NCBI GenBank assembly: GCA_900314225.1
Contig: OMUM01000169.1
Location: 1-21,033 of the forward strand
From: an uncultured bacterium
Lineage (GTDB): Bacteria > Bacillota_I > Bacilli_A > RF39 > UBA660
Reading direction: 5' to 3'
DNA length: 21,033 bases
This document shows, in pieces, positions 1 through 8,032 of this stretch. Below the pieces are notes generated by a model. It was not told the DNA's origin, did no database searches, and saw only the letters and a program-made list of their open reading frames with translations. The position numbers were made by a program, and so were the translations under genes. Position 1 is the first letter of the stretch, and each line of letters starts with the position of its first letter.

Positions 1-779
1 TGTTTTAAAATTATTATTAAAGCAAATACATCATTTTTACCTTGAGTATATTCATCATCAACTTTAGGTATTTTTAATAATTGGTGATAAATTGTATCAT
101 TAATTGCTTTTTGAGTTTTATTTTCGTATAAAATATCTTCATGAGCACATAAATTACGATAATTAGCAAGTATTGGTAAATAAACTATTAAGTTTTCTGT
201 GTCTATTTCATAAGTTTTAGCAATTTCTGTTTGATCTTCTGGCTTTAGAATAGAAAACATTTCGCTTACTATACCAAATGATAATACTTTTACTAAGATC
301 CATAATGGAATGTAGCCATAGTTTGTAGCATAGTGAAGAGTTGCACTATGTTGAGAGCCATTTACTCTTATTTGTCTTTTCATTTTACGTAATAAATCAT
401 TTAATTGAGATTGTTTATTTGGGTCAGATGTAAAGTTTTTGGGTTTCAAGTAATCTCCTTCACGATAGCCATATTTTTTTGATAATTGGTATGAAGTTAT
501 TGATTTAAGATTATTTTCTATTATTAATAGATTTTTAAATAATATATTTCTAAATGTTCGATCAAATAAAAATAAACTATACATTTCTTCAAATGTTGTT
601 CCCGGTTTAAATACTCTATTTGTTTCTGATACTAAAAATAAGTGTCTATAACCATTAAGGAAGAAGTAATTTTCTCTCAATAATACACGTCTAGTATATT
701 TTTCATTATTTATAATCATTCCTTTATGTCTAAGTATTTCTATTTGTTCATCTAAATTTTTAAATTGTTTTTCTATCAT
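1..779 (-). CDS. Abi_2 (AbiD/AbiF-type) abortive-infection HEPN protein, partial
   Basis: The frame stays open from an ATG at 779 to the left edge, giving about 259 residues with the C-terminus missing. The N-terminal part has the Abi_2 pattern (a G-M-I-I stretch near 20, then RENYFFLNGYR near 35-45). The middle has IPLWILVKVLSFG near 157-169. Residues 208-213 read RNLCAH, the R-x4-H motif of HEPN ribonucleases. Members of this family are phage-defence or toxin-like proteins thought to cleave RNA and stop growth on infection; this activity is inferred from the family. A Shine-Dalgarno aggtga lies at 784-789. The gene is divergent from the phospholipase gene, with a 105-base shared promoter region. 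The partner or 3' context is outside the window. Confidence 0.85.
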   Translation of the reverse strand, partial: MIEKQFKNLDEQIEILRHKGMIINNEKYTRRVLLRENYFFLNGYRHLFLVSETNRVFKPGTTFEEMYSLFLFDRTFRNILFKNLLIIENNLKSITSYQLSKKYGYREGDYLKPKNFTSDPNKQSQLNDLLRKMKRQIRVNGSQHSATLHYATNYGYIPLWILVKVLSFGIVSEMFSILKPEDQTEIAKTYEIDTENLIVYLPILANYRNLCAHEDILYENKTQKAINDTIYHQLLKIPKVDDEYTQGKNDVFALIIILK

Positions 780-796
780 ACTATCACCTATCATAG

Positions 797-802
797 ATTA
801 TA
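797..802 (-). promoter_or_regulatory. Extended -10 promoter of the Abi_2 gene
   Basis: On the minus strand the sequence reads TGcTATAAT, a perfect extended -10. No good -35 is seen at 16-18 bases. The predicted transcript start falls at about 790, right at the Shine-Dalgarno, so the leader would be very short. Confidence 0.55.
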
Positions 803-844
803 GCATATATTTAAAATAAATTAATGTAAATTTAAGTAAAAGTT

Positions 845-853
845 TGATACAAT
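845..853 (+). promoter_or_regulatory. Extended -10 promoter of the phospholipase C-like gene
   Basis: The sequence TGaTACAAT is an extended -10 about 30 bases before the ATG at 885. A strong purine-rich ribosome binding site (aaggggg) lies at 872-878. No clear -35 is visible. Confidence 0.45.
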
Positions 854-884
854 ATTAGGTAGTATTTTATTAAGGGGGAATTAT

Positions 885-1850
885 ATGCCAGCATCTGTTA
901 CTCATGCTTTTTTCGCTAAAGATCTTTATGATGTTTTACCTGAAAAGATAAGAGCTAATTTAGATTTAGATAGATTAAAAATGTTTGGTCAAAGTACGGA
1001 TAGTCTTTTGTTTTATAATTTATATTCTAGAAAAAGTAAGAAAATTAGAAACTTACAGAAGATTTCTCATACTGAGCATACACAAGAATTTTTTCTTAAT
1101 TTACTTAGATATATTAAAGATAATAATATAAATGATATTGATACATATTCTTTTTTAGTTGGTTTTATATCTCATTATGTATTAGATTCTGTAGTCCATC
1201 CTTATATATTTTATAAAACTGGTAATTTTATTAAGTGTGATGCTAGTACGTATAAATATAATGGTATTCATCATTTTATGGAAGTATTTTTAGATAATGA
1301 TATGATTAAAAGGAGATTTAAGACTAATCCATATAAGTTTAATATAAGTAAGTTTTGCTTTGACACTAAATGTTTTTCTAATGATTTATCAAAAACTATT
1401 AATTATACTTTTTATAATACTTTTAAAGTTGAAAATATTAGTAAAATTTATTATAAATCTCTTAAACAGATGAAAACTTGTATAAATCTATTTAGAAAAG
1501 ATTCTTATGGCTTTAAACGAGATTTTTATAAATTAATTGATACTTTTACTACTAAAGGTACTTTTAGATTAGAAGCAATTAGTTATTATTATTCTTTGAA
1601 AGATATACATAATTTTTTAAATAGTAATCATTCTTTATGGAGAAATCCTGTTATTTATAATATGACTAGTAATGAGTCTTTTATTGATTTATATTTAAAA
1701 GCTATTAGAATTGCTAAAGTGATAGTATGTGGTTCTTTTGATTATCTAGATGGTAAAAATATTGATTTAGAAAAAATATTTACGAATAATAGTTATGTTA
1801 CTGGTTTAGATTGTGATTTGAATAAAAGTATGAAATATTTTGCATACTAA
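885..1850 (+). CDS. Zinc-dependent phospholipase C family protein
   Basis: This 321-residue protein has the N-terminal MPASVTHAFFAKD signature and the spaced His/Asp/Glu motifs of the zinc-dependent phospholipase C family (PF00882). The visible candidate metal ligands are H7, D13, D39, H97/D101 in the HxxxD motif SHYVLD, H105, and H129/E133 in HHFMEVFLD with D137. The family hydrolyses phospholipid head groups with a trinuclear zinc centre, but many single-domain bacterial members are uncharacterised. No signal peptide or membrane segment is seen, so it is either cytoplasmic or exported by a non-Sec route. The strong Shine-Dalgarno ahead of ATG 885 supports the start. It converges on the type VII operon and shares a terminator with it. 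The C-terminal half (after about 160) has no motif I recognise. Confidence 0.85.
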   Translation: MPASVTHAFFAKDLYDVLPEKIRANLDLDRLKMFGQSTDSLLFYNLYSRKSKKIRNLQKISHTEHTQEFFLNLLRYIKDNNINDIDTYSFLVGFISHYVLDSVVHPYIFYKTGNFIKCDASTYKYNGIHHFMEVFLDNDMIKRRFKTNPYKFNISKFCFDTKCFSNDLSKTINYTFYNTFKVENISKIYYKSLKQMKTCINLFRKDSYGFKRDFYKLIDTFTTKGTFRLEAISYYYSLKDIHNFLNSNHSLWRNPVIYNMTSNESFIDLYLKAIRIAKVIVCGSFDYLDGKNIDLEKIFTNNSYVTGLDCDLNKSMKYFAY

Positions 1851-1877
1851 AAAGTAAAGAATTAATCTTTACTTTTT
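1849..1877. terminator. Bidirectional intrinsic terminator between the PLC gene and the T7SS operon
   Basis: An 11-base inverted repeat (1849-1859 with 1867-1877) encloses a 7-base loop. Its A-rich left arm and T-rich right arm give a U-tract in either direction. It overlaps both stop codons (1848-1850 plus, 1869-1871 minus), so one hairpin probably serves both converging units. Confidence 0.75.
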
Positions 1878-2087
1878 CATTTTTATAAGATCAGACAAAG
1901 CTTTATCAGCATCTTTATTCATATTAACTATTGTTTCTAGGAATTTAGAATATCCTTCAACAGTTGATGAGAAATCTTGTAAATCTTGTAAATTTCTGTC
2001 TTTAGCAAGTTTATCTATTATTTGGGCTTCTTTTGATAATTCTTTTGAAATTGAAAGTACTTGATCATAGGTTAATTTATCAATCAT
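1869..2087 (-). CDS. 72-residue helical protein, last gene of the T7SS operon
   Basis: I do not recognise a family. The protein is charged and looks entirely helical: helix one spans roughly residues 5-30, a loop follows around NLQDLQDF (32-39), and helix two spans about 40-70. It has no tryptophan, cysteine or signal peptide. Its size and helix-turn-helix hairpin shape resemble WXG100/Lap-type partners of type VII secretion, but it lacks the WxG turn and a C-terminal YxxxD/E signal. Its start overlaps the end of the upstream gene by eight bases, so the two are probably translationally coupled and made in similar amounts. A role as secreted substrate, chaperone or adaptor for EssC is inference from operon position only. 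Confidence 0.75.
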   Translation of the reverse strand: MIDKLTYDQVLSISKELSKEAQIIDKLAKDRNLQDLQDFSSTVEGYSKFLETIVNMNKDADKALSDLIKMKK

Positions 2088-2298
2088 TTCCTAATGCCTC
2101 CAAGTTACTTGCCTTGTTTGATTTCTTTTCAACTTTTGTATTTTTAAATGTATCGGCATTATTTATTACAGTTTGCTTATACTCTTCAATACTTTCAATA
2201 TAATTTAAGTTATCTAGATTATTCCAGCCGGCTTTCATCTTAGCTAAATAATCAAATATTTTATTTATTGAAGTTATATATTGATTATAATCTGACAT
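2080..2298 (-). CDS. 72-residue WXG100-like small helical protein of the T7SS operon
   Basis: This small, predominantly helical protein has one tryptophan in a turn-like stretch, AGWNNLDNLNY (residues 23-33), between two predicted helices. The position is reminiscent of the WxG turn of ESX/WXG100 proteins, but the third motif residue is Asn and the protein is about 25 residues shorter than usual. The tail (after 55) is Lys/Asn/Ser-rich and probably flexible. A strong aggaggt Shine-Dalgarno overlaps the end of the YukD gene. The gene ends with TGA followed in frame at once by TAA, and overlaps the next gene by eight bases. It may be a divergent T7SS substrate or substrate partner; this rests on size, helicity and context. 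Confidence 0.75.
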   Translation of the reverse strand: MSDYNQYITSINKIFDYLAKMKAGWNNLDNLNYIESIEEYKQTVINNADTFKNTKVEKKSNKASNLEALGND

Positions 2299-2307
2299 AT
2301 TTACCTC

Positions 2308-2562
2308 CTATATTAGAATTATTCTTGACCCATTTTTTAAATTTGTATCACGAACAGTTTTATTTACATCAAATATTTCTCCTGTTTCCTTACTATAAAA
2401 ATTTGTATCATTTTTTGGAACATAAGCCTCATCAGTTAATTCGACTAGAGCATTTTCAATTAATGTTTTTATTGTTCCAATTTTTTTATTTATTGGGATA
2501 AATAAATCATATTTTTTTTCAATTAGTGGGATTTCTAACTCAACTAATATTTTATTGTTCAT
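2308..2562 (-). CDS. esaB: YukD/EsaB-like ubiquitin-fold protein of type VIIb secretion
   Basis: At 84 residues this matches the YukD/EsaB family in length and pattern: an N-terminal beta strand (KILVELEIP), a second strand (YDLFIPINKKI), a helix (GTIKTLIENALVEL, about 29-42) and a C-terminal strand ending GSRIILI. EsaB/YukD is a cytoplasmic beta-grasp component or regulator of T7SSb and is needed for secretion in staphylococci and bacilli. It lies 12 bases downstream of essC, with its Shine-Dalgarno (gggaggt) overlapping the essC stop, so the two are co-transcribed and probably coupled. In classical loci yukD precedes the ATPase gene; here it follows it. The assignment is firm from the fold pattern plus the neighbour. 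Confidence 0.85.
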   Translation of the reverse strand: MNNKILVELEIPLIEKKYDLFIPINKKIGTIKTLIENALVELTDEAYVPKNDTNFYSKETGEIFDVNKTVRDTNLKNGSRIILI

Positions 2563-2574
2563 GAAAATACCTCC

Positions 2575-5500
2575 CTACTCATCAGACATTAATTTTATTA
2601 ATGCAGCTTTTCCTTTCTTTATTATATAACCAAATCCAGGAGCTACTTCTGCTCTTAATATTCTTGAATTTGTTGTGACTTTTAATGTAAATTGGTTACC
2701 AATACCATTTCCTAACCAAATTCCTTCTGCCATATTAACATTACTTTTATACCAAGGTTCAAAGTTAATGGATTTAATAACATCGATATTATCAACTATA
2801 ATAAATTTAATATTATTTCTTCCTTTACATTGAGAAATTAAATTAGTAAATTTACTTTTTTCAATAGTACTTAATTTATTAAGCATACTATTAATATTCA
2901 ATATGATTGCTACTGTTGTTTGTGTTGGATCATTATTGTTGTATGATTCATTTATTTTATCAATAGCTGGATAGCATGTGTCTTTGCTATAGAAAACATT
3001 ATCATATGTAAAATCTCCAAGAACATTATTTGTATCAAAGACGATACATTTTGTATTTTCTACAGACACAATATTTTTTATAATTCCTCTTATAAAACCA
3101 GGCTCTGTAGTAATATCTTCTCCAGTTATATTATAAATAAATTTATTATTTAAATTAATAGTAGCCATATTTAAAGTCTCTTTTTCTATTCCAAGAGGAA
3201 TATGTGCTAAACTACCAAGATATTCTTGAACTATTTCTTTATTAACAACTTCTGGTAATATTGGTATTTTTGGTGCTTTATAATCACAAATATTATTAAG
3301 CTTATCGCATATAATCTTTATATAATCAGTCATTTTTTCTTCATGGTAAGCATATGCTGTTTGAAATTCAAATATTGCATCTAATAAAATTAGTCCACGT
3401 CCATAAACCTTTGATGGCTCTTTTTTTCTAACTCCAGGGATTACTGATGAATAATCCATTGGATCATTAAATTGTAATACAACATTCTGTTTAAAGTTTT
3501 GTCTTAAACGATATCTAACTGTATTTGGACCATTAGTAGTAAATATAAATACTACACCATATTTTAAACAATCTCTTGTAATTTGACCAATTTCTTCTTC
3601 ATAATCATTATATGTTTCTATAAATGCTTCAACATTATTAATAACTATAACTATCATTGGCATTTGCTTTCCACCATGATTTATATAAAAATCATATGAA
3701 CCATTATAATCAATAAAGATTTTCTTTCTTTCATCAATTATTTGATTGATCATCTTAAATAAATTAGTAATTTTTTCAGCATCTGTTGATAGGATAACAT
3801 CACCAACATGTGGTGCATTTCTAAACATTGTCAGAGTCTCTGCTCCAAAATCTAAAATATAAAAATTTACTTCTTTTGAATCATGACTAGAAATTGTAGA
3901 ATAAATAATTCCTGCTAGCATTAATTCTTTACCACTACCTGCAGAACCAAATATAATTGTATTTCCTTCACGTGATAATGGAAGAGTAAAAATGTTTTGT
4001 GCTTGATTATCAGGATCATCATATTCTCCAATTATAGGATTAATATCATTTTTCTTAGCTTGATAATGATATTTATCTTTAATCTCATCTGTATAAATTA
4101 CATTAGGTATTCTATCTAACCATAATTGTTCAACATTAATATTTTCTTTTTTTGCTTCTTCAATTATATATTTAATTATATTAGTTATTTCTTCACCTTG
4201 GCTTGCGACTGCCATATCATTTTGCTTTGTATTTAATGACTTAATAGTTGCACCTACATTATCGACAATTTTAATTGATTGGTCAACTCGTTTTTTTCTC
4301 TTTTCTTGTGGATAATATTTTGCTCCAGCCCAAGCTGCTTGTCCCATGGCAAATAGTTCATTATAACCTACTTGTAAATAGAATCTACCAGTATTTTTTA
4401 ATTCTGCTGCATCTGGACACTTAATCATATCCATTGAATCTGACTTATCTTGAACTCTTAAACATATTCTAAATTTAGAGTTTGACCAGATTTGGTCATT
4501 AACTACACCACTAGGTTTCTGAGTTGCTAAAATAAGGTGAACTCCAAGTGAACGACCAATACGGGCTGTAGAAATTAGCTGATCCATAAATTCTGGTTGT
4601 TGTTGTTTTAATTCAGCAAATTCATCAGAAATTATAAACAAATGAGATATTGGTTTTTCAACTAATCCTCGACGATATAGGCTTTGATATTTATAAATAT
4701 CAATTGTTGACTCATTTAATTTATCCCTTGCTGCATTAAACATTCTTTGTCTTTTACGTAATTCACTTTGGACTGAAGCAAGAGATCTACTCATTTCTAT
4801 TGTATCAAGGTTAGTAATTGTTCCGGCAAGATGAGGTAACTTCATACCCGTTTCTTTATTCTCAAATGCTCCAGCAAGTCCTCCACCTTTATAATCGATT
4901 AAAACAAATTGAACTTCATAAGGATGATAATTGATTGCCATTGATAAAATGTAGGTTATAATAAATTCCGATTTTCCTGAACCTGTCATACCAGCAATTA
5001 AACCATGTGGTCCATGGGCTTTTTCATGTAAATCTAATTTAAATAACTCTCCTGATTTATCTATACCAACAGGCGCTTGCAATGACTTGGTAGGATCATT
5101 AGTTTTCCAGCGATTTAAAATATTTAGTTGATTTACCATACCTATATTATACATTTCCAAAAAAGATACACTCTGTGGTAAACTTCTATTTTCTTTAGCA
5201 ATATCAATTGGAATATTTGCTATTATTTTACATACTTCATACATATTAAGTGTTGGATCAAAATCAGCTTCAAACTCTTTTTGTTTATTTGATACAAGTT
5301 CATTTTCAAATACACCAGACTTTTTATCACCAATACTAATAAATGTTTTACACTCATTTGGTATATTTATTAATCGTGGACTAATAACTACTAAACTATA
5401 ACCATAATTTATAGGCATTTCAGTTACGTCTTTAATGATATCAATATCTCTTATTTGTTTATAATCATCTGTTATTATCAAATAATATGGTTTATATTTA

Positions 5501-7143
5501 TGATAATCAACTCCACTTAATTCCATTTTTCCGTTATTATCTCTAAATTTTCTTGCCTGCATAGATTTTTCAAGTTCAAGGGAAATTGCTTTTGCATCAT
5601 CAATATTTGATGCAAAATAACGGAAATTCTTGGAATTATCCCAGCAATGAGGGGAAATTTTTAAATAATCCCAGTTTGATTCATTTTGTTCATTTGTTAA
5701 TATAACTATTTTTAAATCTTCATAGCTATGGTATGTTACCATTTGAAGAATTAAGCCATCGACAAACTGTTTCTTATTTGCTCCAGAACCAATAATTGCT
5801 AATATATTTTTTTGAATAAAATTTAAGGAAATTGGGACATCTTCTAATGTTCTTGATAATGAACCTACTTTATATACCTCGTTTAATAACTCATCATCTT
5901 TAAGAGAAAAATGTTCTTCTGGAATGTTTATTTGGCCAACTAATTCAGTAGATCCAACACCTAATCTTAAATCTAAGAAGTCAGGTTGTTCAATTTCTCT
6001 TTCCCATAAATTTCTCTTTTTGTTATAAATTATTTCTTTTGTTTCATTCAATGGTAAGTAGTTATCAATTAATATTTGACGTTGAATTTTCATTTCAGAT
6101 TGAATTTTTTCTTTCTTTTTTTCAAGATACTCTAAATATTTTGTTTTTCTTTCCTGTTCCTGCTTCTTTCTTTGCTTCTTTTGATAATGTCTTTGTAGTG
6201 TAGGCCATAATAACATTGTTCCCATCATAGCACCAGCCATAACTAGTGATGGCATTGCTGTTGAAATTTCAGCTGTCCCATTAATAACTCCCATTAATGA
6301 ATTATAACCCATTGACATAGACATCATAGCCATAGTTAGCATTGGTCCAATTGTAAATATAGCGGGAGTTTTGTCTTCTTCTTCTTGGGCAGGTGGTGAA
6401 TCTATAGAAATATTTGTAGGTTCTATACCTGTTTTAAATCGTGGAGCACGATAAAAATAGTCATTTTCTTTATAAAATTCTATTTGTTCTTCGTCTGGAT
6501 TATCAAATTCTACTTGATTTTGTATTATTGGACTAATTGTTTCAAAGCTTCCATTATCAAGTCTTAAATATCCTTGAACATTGTTAACAATTAATGAATT
6601 ATTCATTACAATAATTTTTAATCCCATTATAAAAATAATATCTCCATATTCAAGTTGTTTCGTTGTTATAGCTTGATTATTAACATATGTTCCATATTTA
6701 CTATTTAAATCTTGTACTATCCAGACTCCATTATTAAAAATCAATCTAGCATGTTGTCTCGAAACTAATGGATAATTATAGCAAATTTGTGCTCTACTAT
6801 CTGTACCAATAACAATTTCTTTATTTGATAATAATCGTAGTCTAAAGCTTTGCTTGTCAAGCGTTGGCGAACAATATAAAATAACATATTCATTTTCTGT
6901 ATTTACTTTTAAAAAATATAATGTATAATCCTTTAAAATTGCTGATTCGACTTCAGTTTCACCTGACATTATTTTTGTTTCAAAATCACTTTTTATTTTC
7001 CAATTGCCATGGTCTTCTTCTACATTTATTAAGTTCCTAGTATTTCCTAGATAGTCATTATCGGTAATCCAATAGTTTCCAGCTATCTTATTTGGCAATA
7101 CAAAGTTGTAAATTTTATTTTTTTTGATTAGCCTAACTATCAC
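2575..7143 (-). CDS. essC: EssC/YukBA-type type VII secretion ATPase (FHA + FtsK/SpoIIIE)
   Basis: This 1522-residue protein has the T7SSb motor architecture. It has an N-terminal FHA-like region, with a clear FHA at about 108-165 (VIGTDS, SRQHA, NSKYGTYVNN). Two membrane segments lie at about 262-283 and 297-313, followed by a basic coiled stretch (315-350). Next comes a degenerate ATPase-like domain around 447-600. FtsK domain D1 has Walker A GMTGSGKS (718-725) and Walker B LFIISDEF (835-842). D2 has Walker A GSAGSGKE (1066-1073), but its B strand ends in NN (1169-1170) instead of acidic residues. D3 (about 1320-1520) has no P-loop. EssC binds substrates and powers export across the membrane. 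The start is GTG at 7141-7143, preceded by ggggtgatt. No EssA/EssB/EsaA gene lies nearby. Confidence 0.95.
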   Translation of the reverse strand: MIVRLIKKNKIYNFVLPNKIAGNYWITDNDYLGNTRNLINVEEDHGNWKIKSDFETKIMSGETEVESAILKDYTLYFLKVNTENEYVILYCSPTLDKQSFRLRLLSNKEIVIGTDSRAQICYNYPLVSRQHARLIFNNGVWIVQDLNSKYGTYVNNQAITTKQLEYGDIIFIMGLKIIVMNNSLIVNNVQGYLRLDNGSFETISPIIQNQVEFDNPDEEQIEFYKENDYFYRAPRFKTGIEPTNISIDSPPAQEEEDKTPAIFTIGPMLTMAMMSMSMGYNSLMGVINGTAEISTAMPSLVMAGAMMGTMLLWPTLQRHYQKKQRKKQEQERKTKYLEYLEKKKEKIQSEMKIQRQILIDNYLPLNETKEIIYNKKRNLWEREIEQPDFLDLRLGVGSTELVGQINIPEEHFSLKDDELLNEVYKVGSLSRTLEDVPISLNFIQKNILAIIGSGANKKQFVDGLILQMVTYHSYEDLKIVILTNEQNESNWDYLKISPHCWDNSKNFRYFASNIDDAKAISLELEKSMQARKFRDNNGKMELSGVDYHKYKPYYLIITDDYKQIRDIDIIKDVTEMPINYGYSLVVISPRLINIPNECKTFISIGDKKSGVFENELVSNKQKEFEADFDPTLNMYEVCKIIANIPIDIAKENRSLPQSVSFLEMYNIGMVNQLNILNRWKTNDPTKSLQAPVGIDKSGELFKLDLHEKAHGPHGLIAGMTGSGKSEFIITYILSMAINYHPYEVQFVLIDYKGGGLAGAFENKETGMKLPHLAGTITNLDTIEMSRSLASVQSELRKRQRMFNAARDKLNESTIDIYKYQSLYRRGLVEKPISHLFIISDEFAELKQQQPEFMDQLISTARIGRSLGVHLILATQKPSGVVNDQIWSNSKFRICLRVQDKSDSMDMIKCPDAAELKNTGRFYLQVGYNELFAMGQAAWAGAKYYPQEKRKKRVDQSIKIVDNVGATIKSLNTKQNDMAVASQGEEITNIIKYIIEEAKKENINVEQLWLDRIPNVIYTDEIKDKYHYQAKKNDINPIIGEYDDPDNQAQNIFTLPLSREGNTIIFGSAGSGKELMLAGIIYSTISSHDSKEVNFYILDFGAETLTMFRNAPHVGDVILSTDAEKITNLFKMINQIIDERKKIFIDYNGSYDFYINHGGKQMPMIVIVINNVEAFIETYNDYEEEIGQITRDCLKYGVVFIFTTNGPNTVRYRLRQNFKQNVVLQFNDPMDYSSVIPGVRKKEPSKVYGRGLILLDAIFEFQTAYAYHEEKMTDYIKIICDKLNNICDYKAPKIPILPEVVNKEIVQEYLGSLAHIPLGIEKETLNMATINLNNKFIYNITGEDITTEPGFIRGIIKNIVSVENTKCIVFDTNNVLGDFTYDNVFYSKDTCYPAIDKINESYNNNDPTQTTVAIILNINSMLNKLSTIEKSKFTNLISQCKGRNNIKFIIVDNIDVIKSINFEPWYKSNVNMAEGIWLGNGIGNQFTLKVTTNSRILRAEVAPGFGYIIKKGKAALIKLMSDE

Positions 7144-7179
7144 TAGAAATCACCCCATATTATTCTAATTATATATTTT

Positions 7180-7208
7180 ATTATAACTTTTTTTACTTTT
7201 TTTTACAA
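7180..7208 (-). promoter_or_regulatory. Promoter of the type VII secretion operon
   Basis: On the minus strand TTGTAA (7203-7208) and a perfect TATAAT (7180-7185) are separated by 17 bases. The predicted start is at about 7173, giving a leader of about 30 bases before the GTG of essC. No operator repeat is evident, so it looks like a constitutive sigma-A promoter. Confidence 0.65.
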
Positions 7209-7270
7209 TATATATAATTAATAATATTCTATTCTTTATTAACTTTCTAATTTATTTAACATATTATATT

Positions 7271-8032
7271 TTGGTGATATTTATTATTAATTATTTTTTT
7301 AATTTGGATAATTTATTACAAACAACAATTGCTGGATTAGTATGTTTATTATTTACAAGTTTAGGAGCATTTACTGTATTTTTCTCTAAATATTTTAAAA
7401 AGATTACTTTAGATATTATTGATGCTTTATCTGTTGGTATTATGCTTTCGGCTACTTTTTTTTCTTTATTATTTCCAGCGACAAAAATTACTGATAATAT
7501 ATATGTTTTATTATTTAGTTTTATTGCTGGAGGATTAATTGTTTTTATTGGTAATTTTATTTTTAACAAATTATATAATAATAAAAATAAAAACAATTTA
7601 AAAAGAAGTCTTTTATTATTTACTTCTATTACTTTGCATAATTTACCTGAGGGATTAGTAGTTGGTGCAGCGTTTGGCGGAACTAATATTATGGCTGCTT
7701 TAAGTTTGACTATTGGAATTGCGATACAAAATTTTCCTGAAGGGGCTGCTGTTTCTTTTTCATTGTATAATAATGGTATTAAAAAATATAGGGCTTGTTT
7801 ATTTGGAATTTTGAGTGGTGTTATTGAACCATTTGCTGCTATTTCGGGATTTTTACTAATTAAATGGGTTAAAGATATTCTACCTGTAGTTCTTTCTTTA
7901 GCTGCTGGTGTAATGTTATATGTAATTCTTCTTGAATTTACTCCTAAAGAAGATAATAAAAAAGACCTAATGGTCTTTATGATAATCTTAGGTTTTAGTT
8001 TAATGATGTTACTTGAACTTATTCTTGATTAG
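7271..8032 (+). CDS. ZIP-family divalent metal transporter (ZupT/GufA type)
   Basis: This integral membrane protein of up to 253 residues has about eight hydrophobic segments and the ZIP metal-site motifs HNLPEG (123-128, fourth membrane segment) and QNFPEG (153-158, fifth). EP lies at 186-187 and a Glu in LLEF at 222. A short hydrophilic loop (about 101-112, Asn/Lys-rich) separates the two halves, as in other ZIPs. It probably imports zinc, iron or manganese; the substrate cannot be read from sequence. The start is uncertain: TTG at 7271 or GTG at 7274 lack an upstream Shine-Dalgarno, while a ggtgat at 7273-7278 would suit a rare ATT start near 7286. It is divergent from essC and its 3' end overlaps the lysin gene by 14 bases. 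Confidence 0.9.
   Translation: MVIFIINYFFNLDNLLQTTIAGLVCLLFTSLGAFTVFFSKYFKKITLDIIDALSVGIMLSATFFSLLFPATKITDNIYVLLFSFIAGGLIVFIGNFIFNKLYNNKNKNNLKRSLLLFTSITLHNLPEGLVVGAAFGGTNIMAALSLTIGIAIQNFPEGAAVSFSLYNNGIKKYRACLFGILSGVIEPFAAISGFLLIKWVKDILPVVLSLAAGVMLYVILLEFTPKEDNKKDLMVFMIILGFSLMMLLELILD
7956..7978 (-). terminator. Terminator of the holin/lysin unit, inside the ZIP gene
   Basis: A perfect 7-base stem (7961-7967 with 7972-7978; GACC/GGTC core, 4-base loop) is followed on the minus strand by a run of Ts. It lies about 40 bases past the lysin stop codon and within the coding end of the oppositely oriented ZIP gene. Confidence 0.65.

Noticed and set aside
2080..2087. TGA read as tryptophan (Mycoplasma code)
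   Set aside because: Trp codons checked in several genes are TGG, genes end properly under the standard code, and the one TGA stop noted is followed directly by TAA.
1869..2298. Canonical WXG100 (EsxA) protein
   Set aside because: Neither small protein has a WxG motif or the usual length of about 100, so I call them only WXG100-like or unknown.
2268..2501. 77-residue plus-strand frame within the YukD region
   Set aside because: It is antisense to a well-supported gene with a Shine-Dalgarno and has only the hydrophobic skew expected of a shadow frame.
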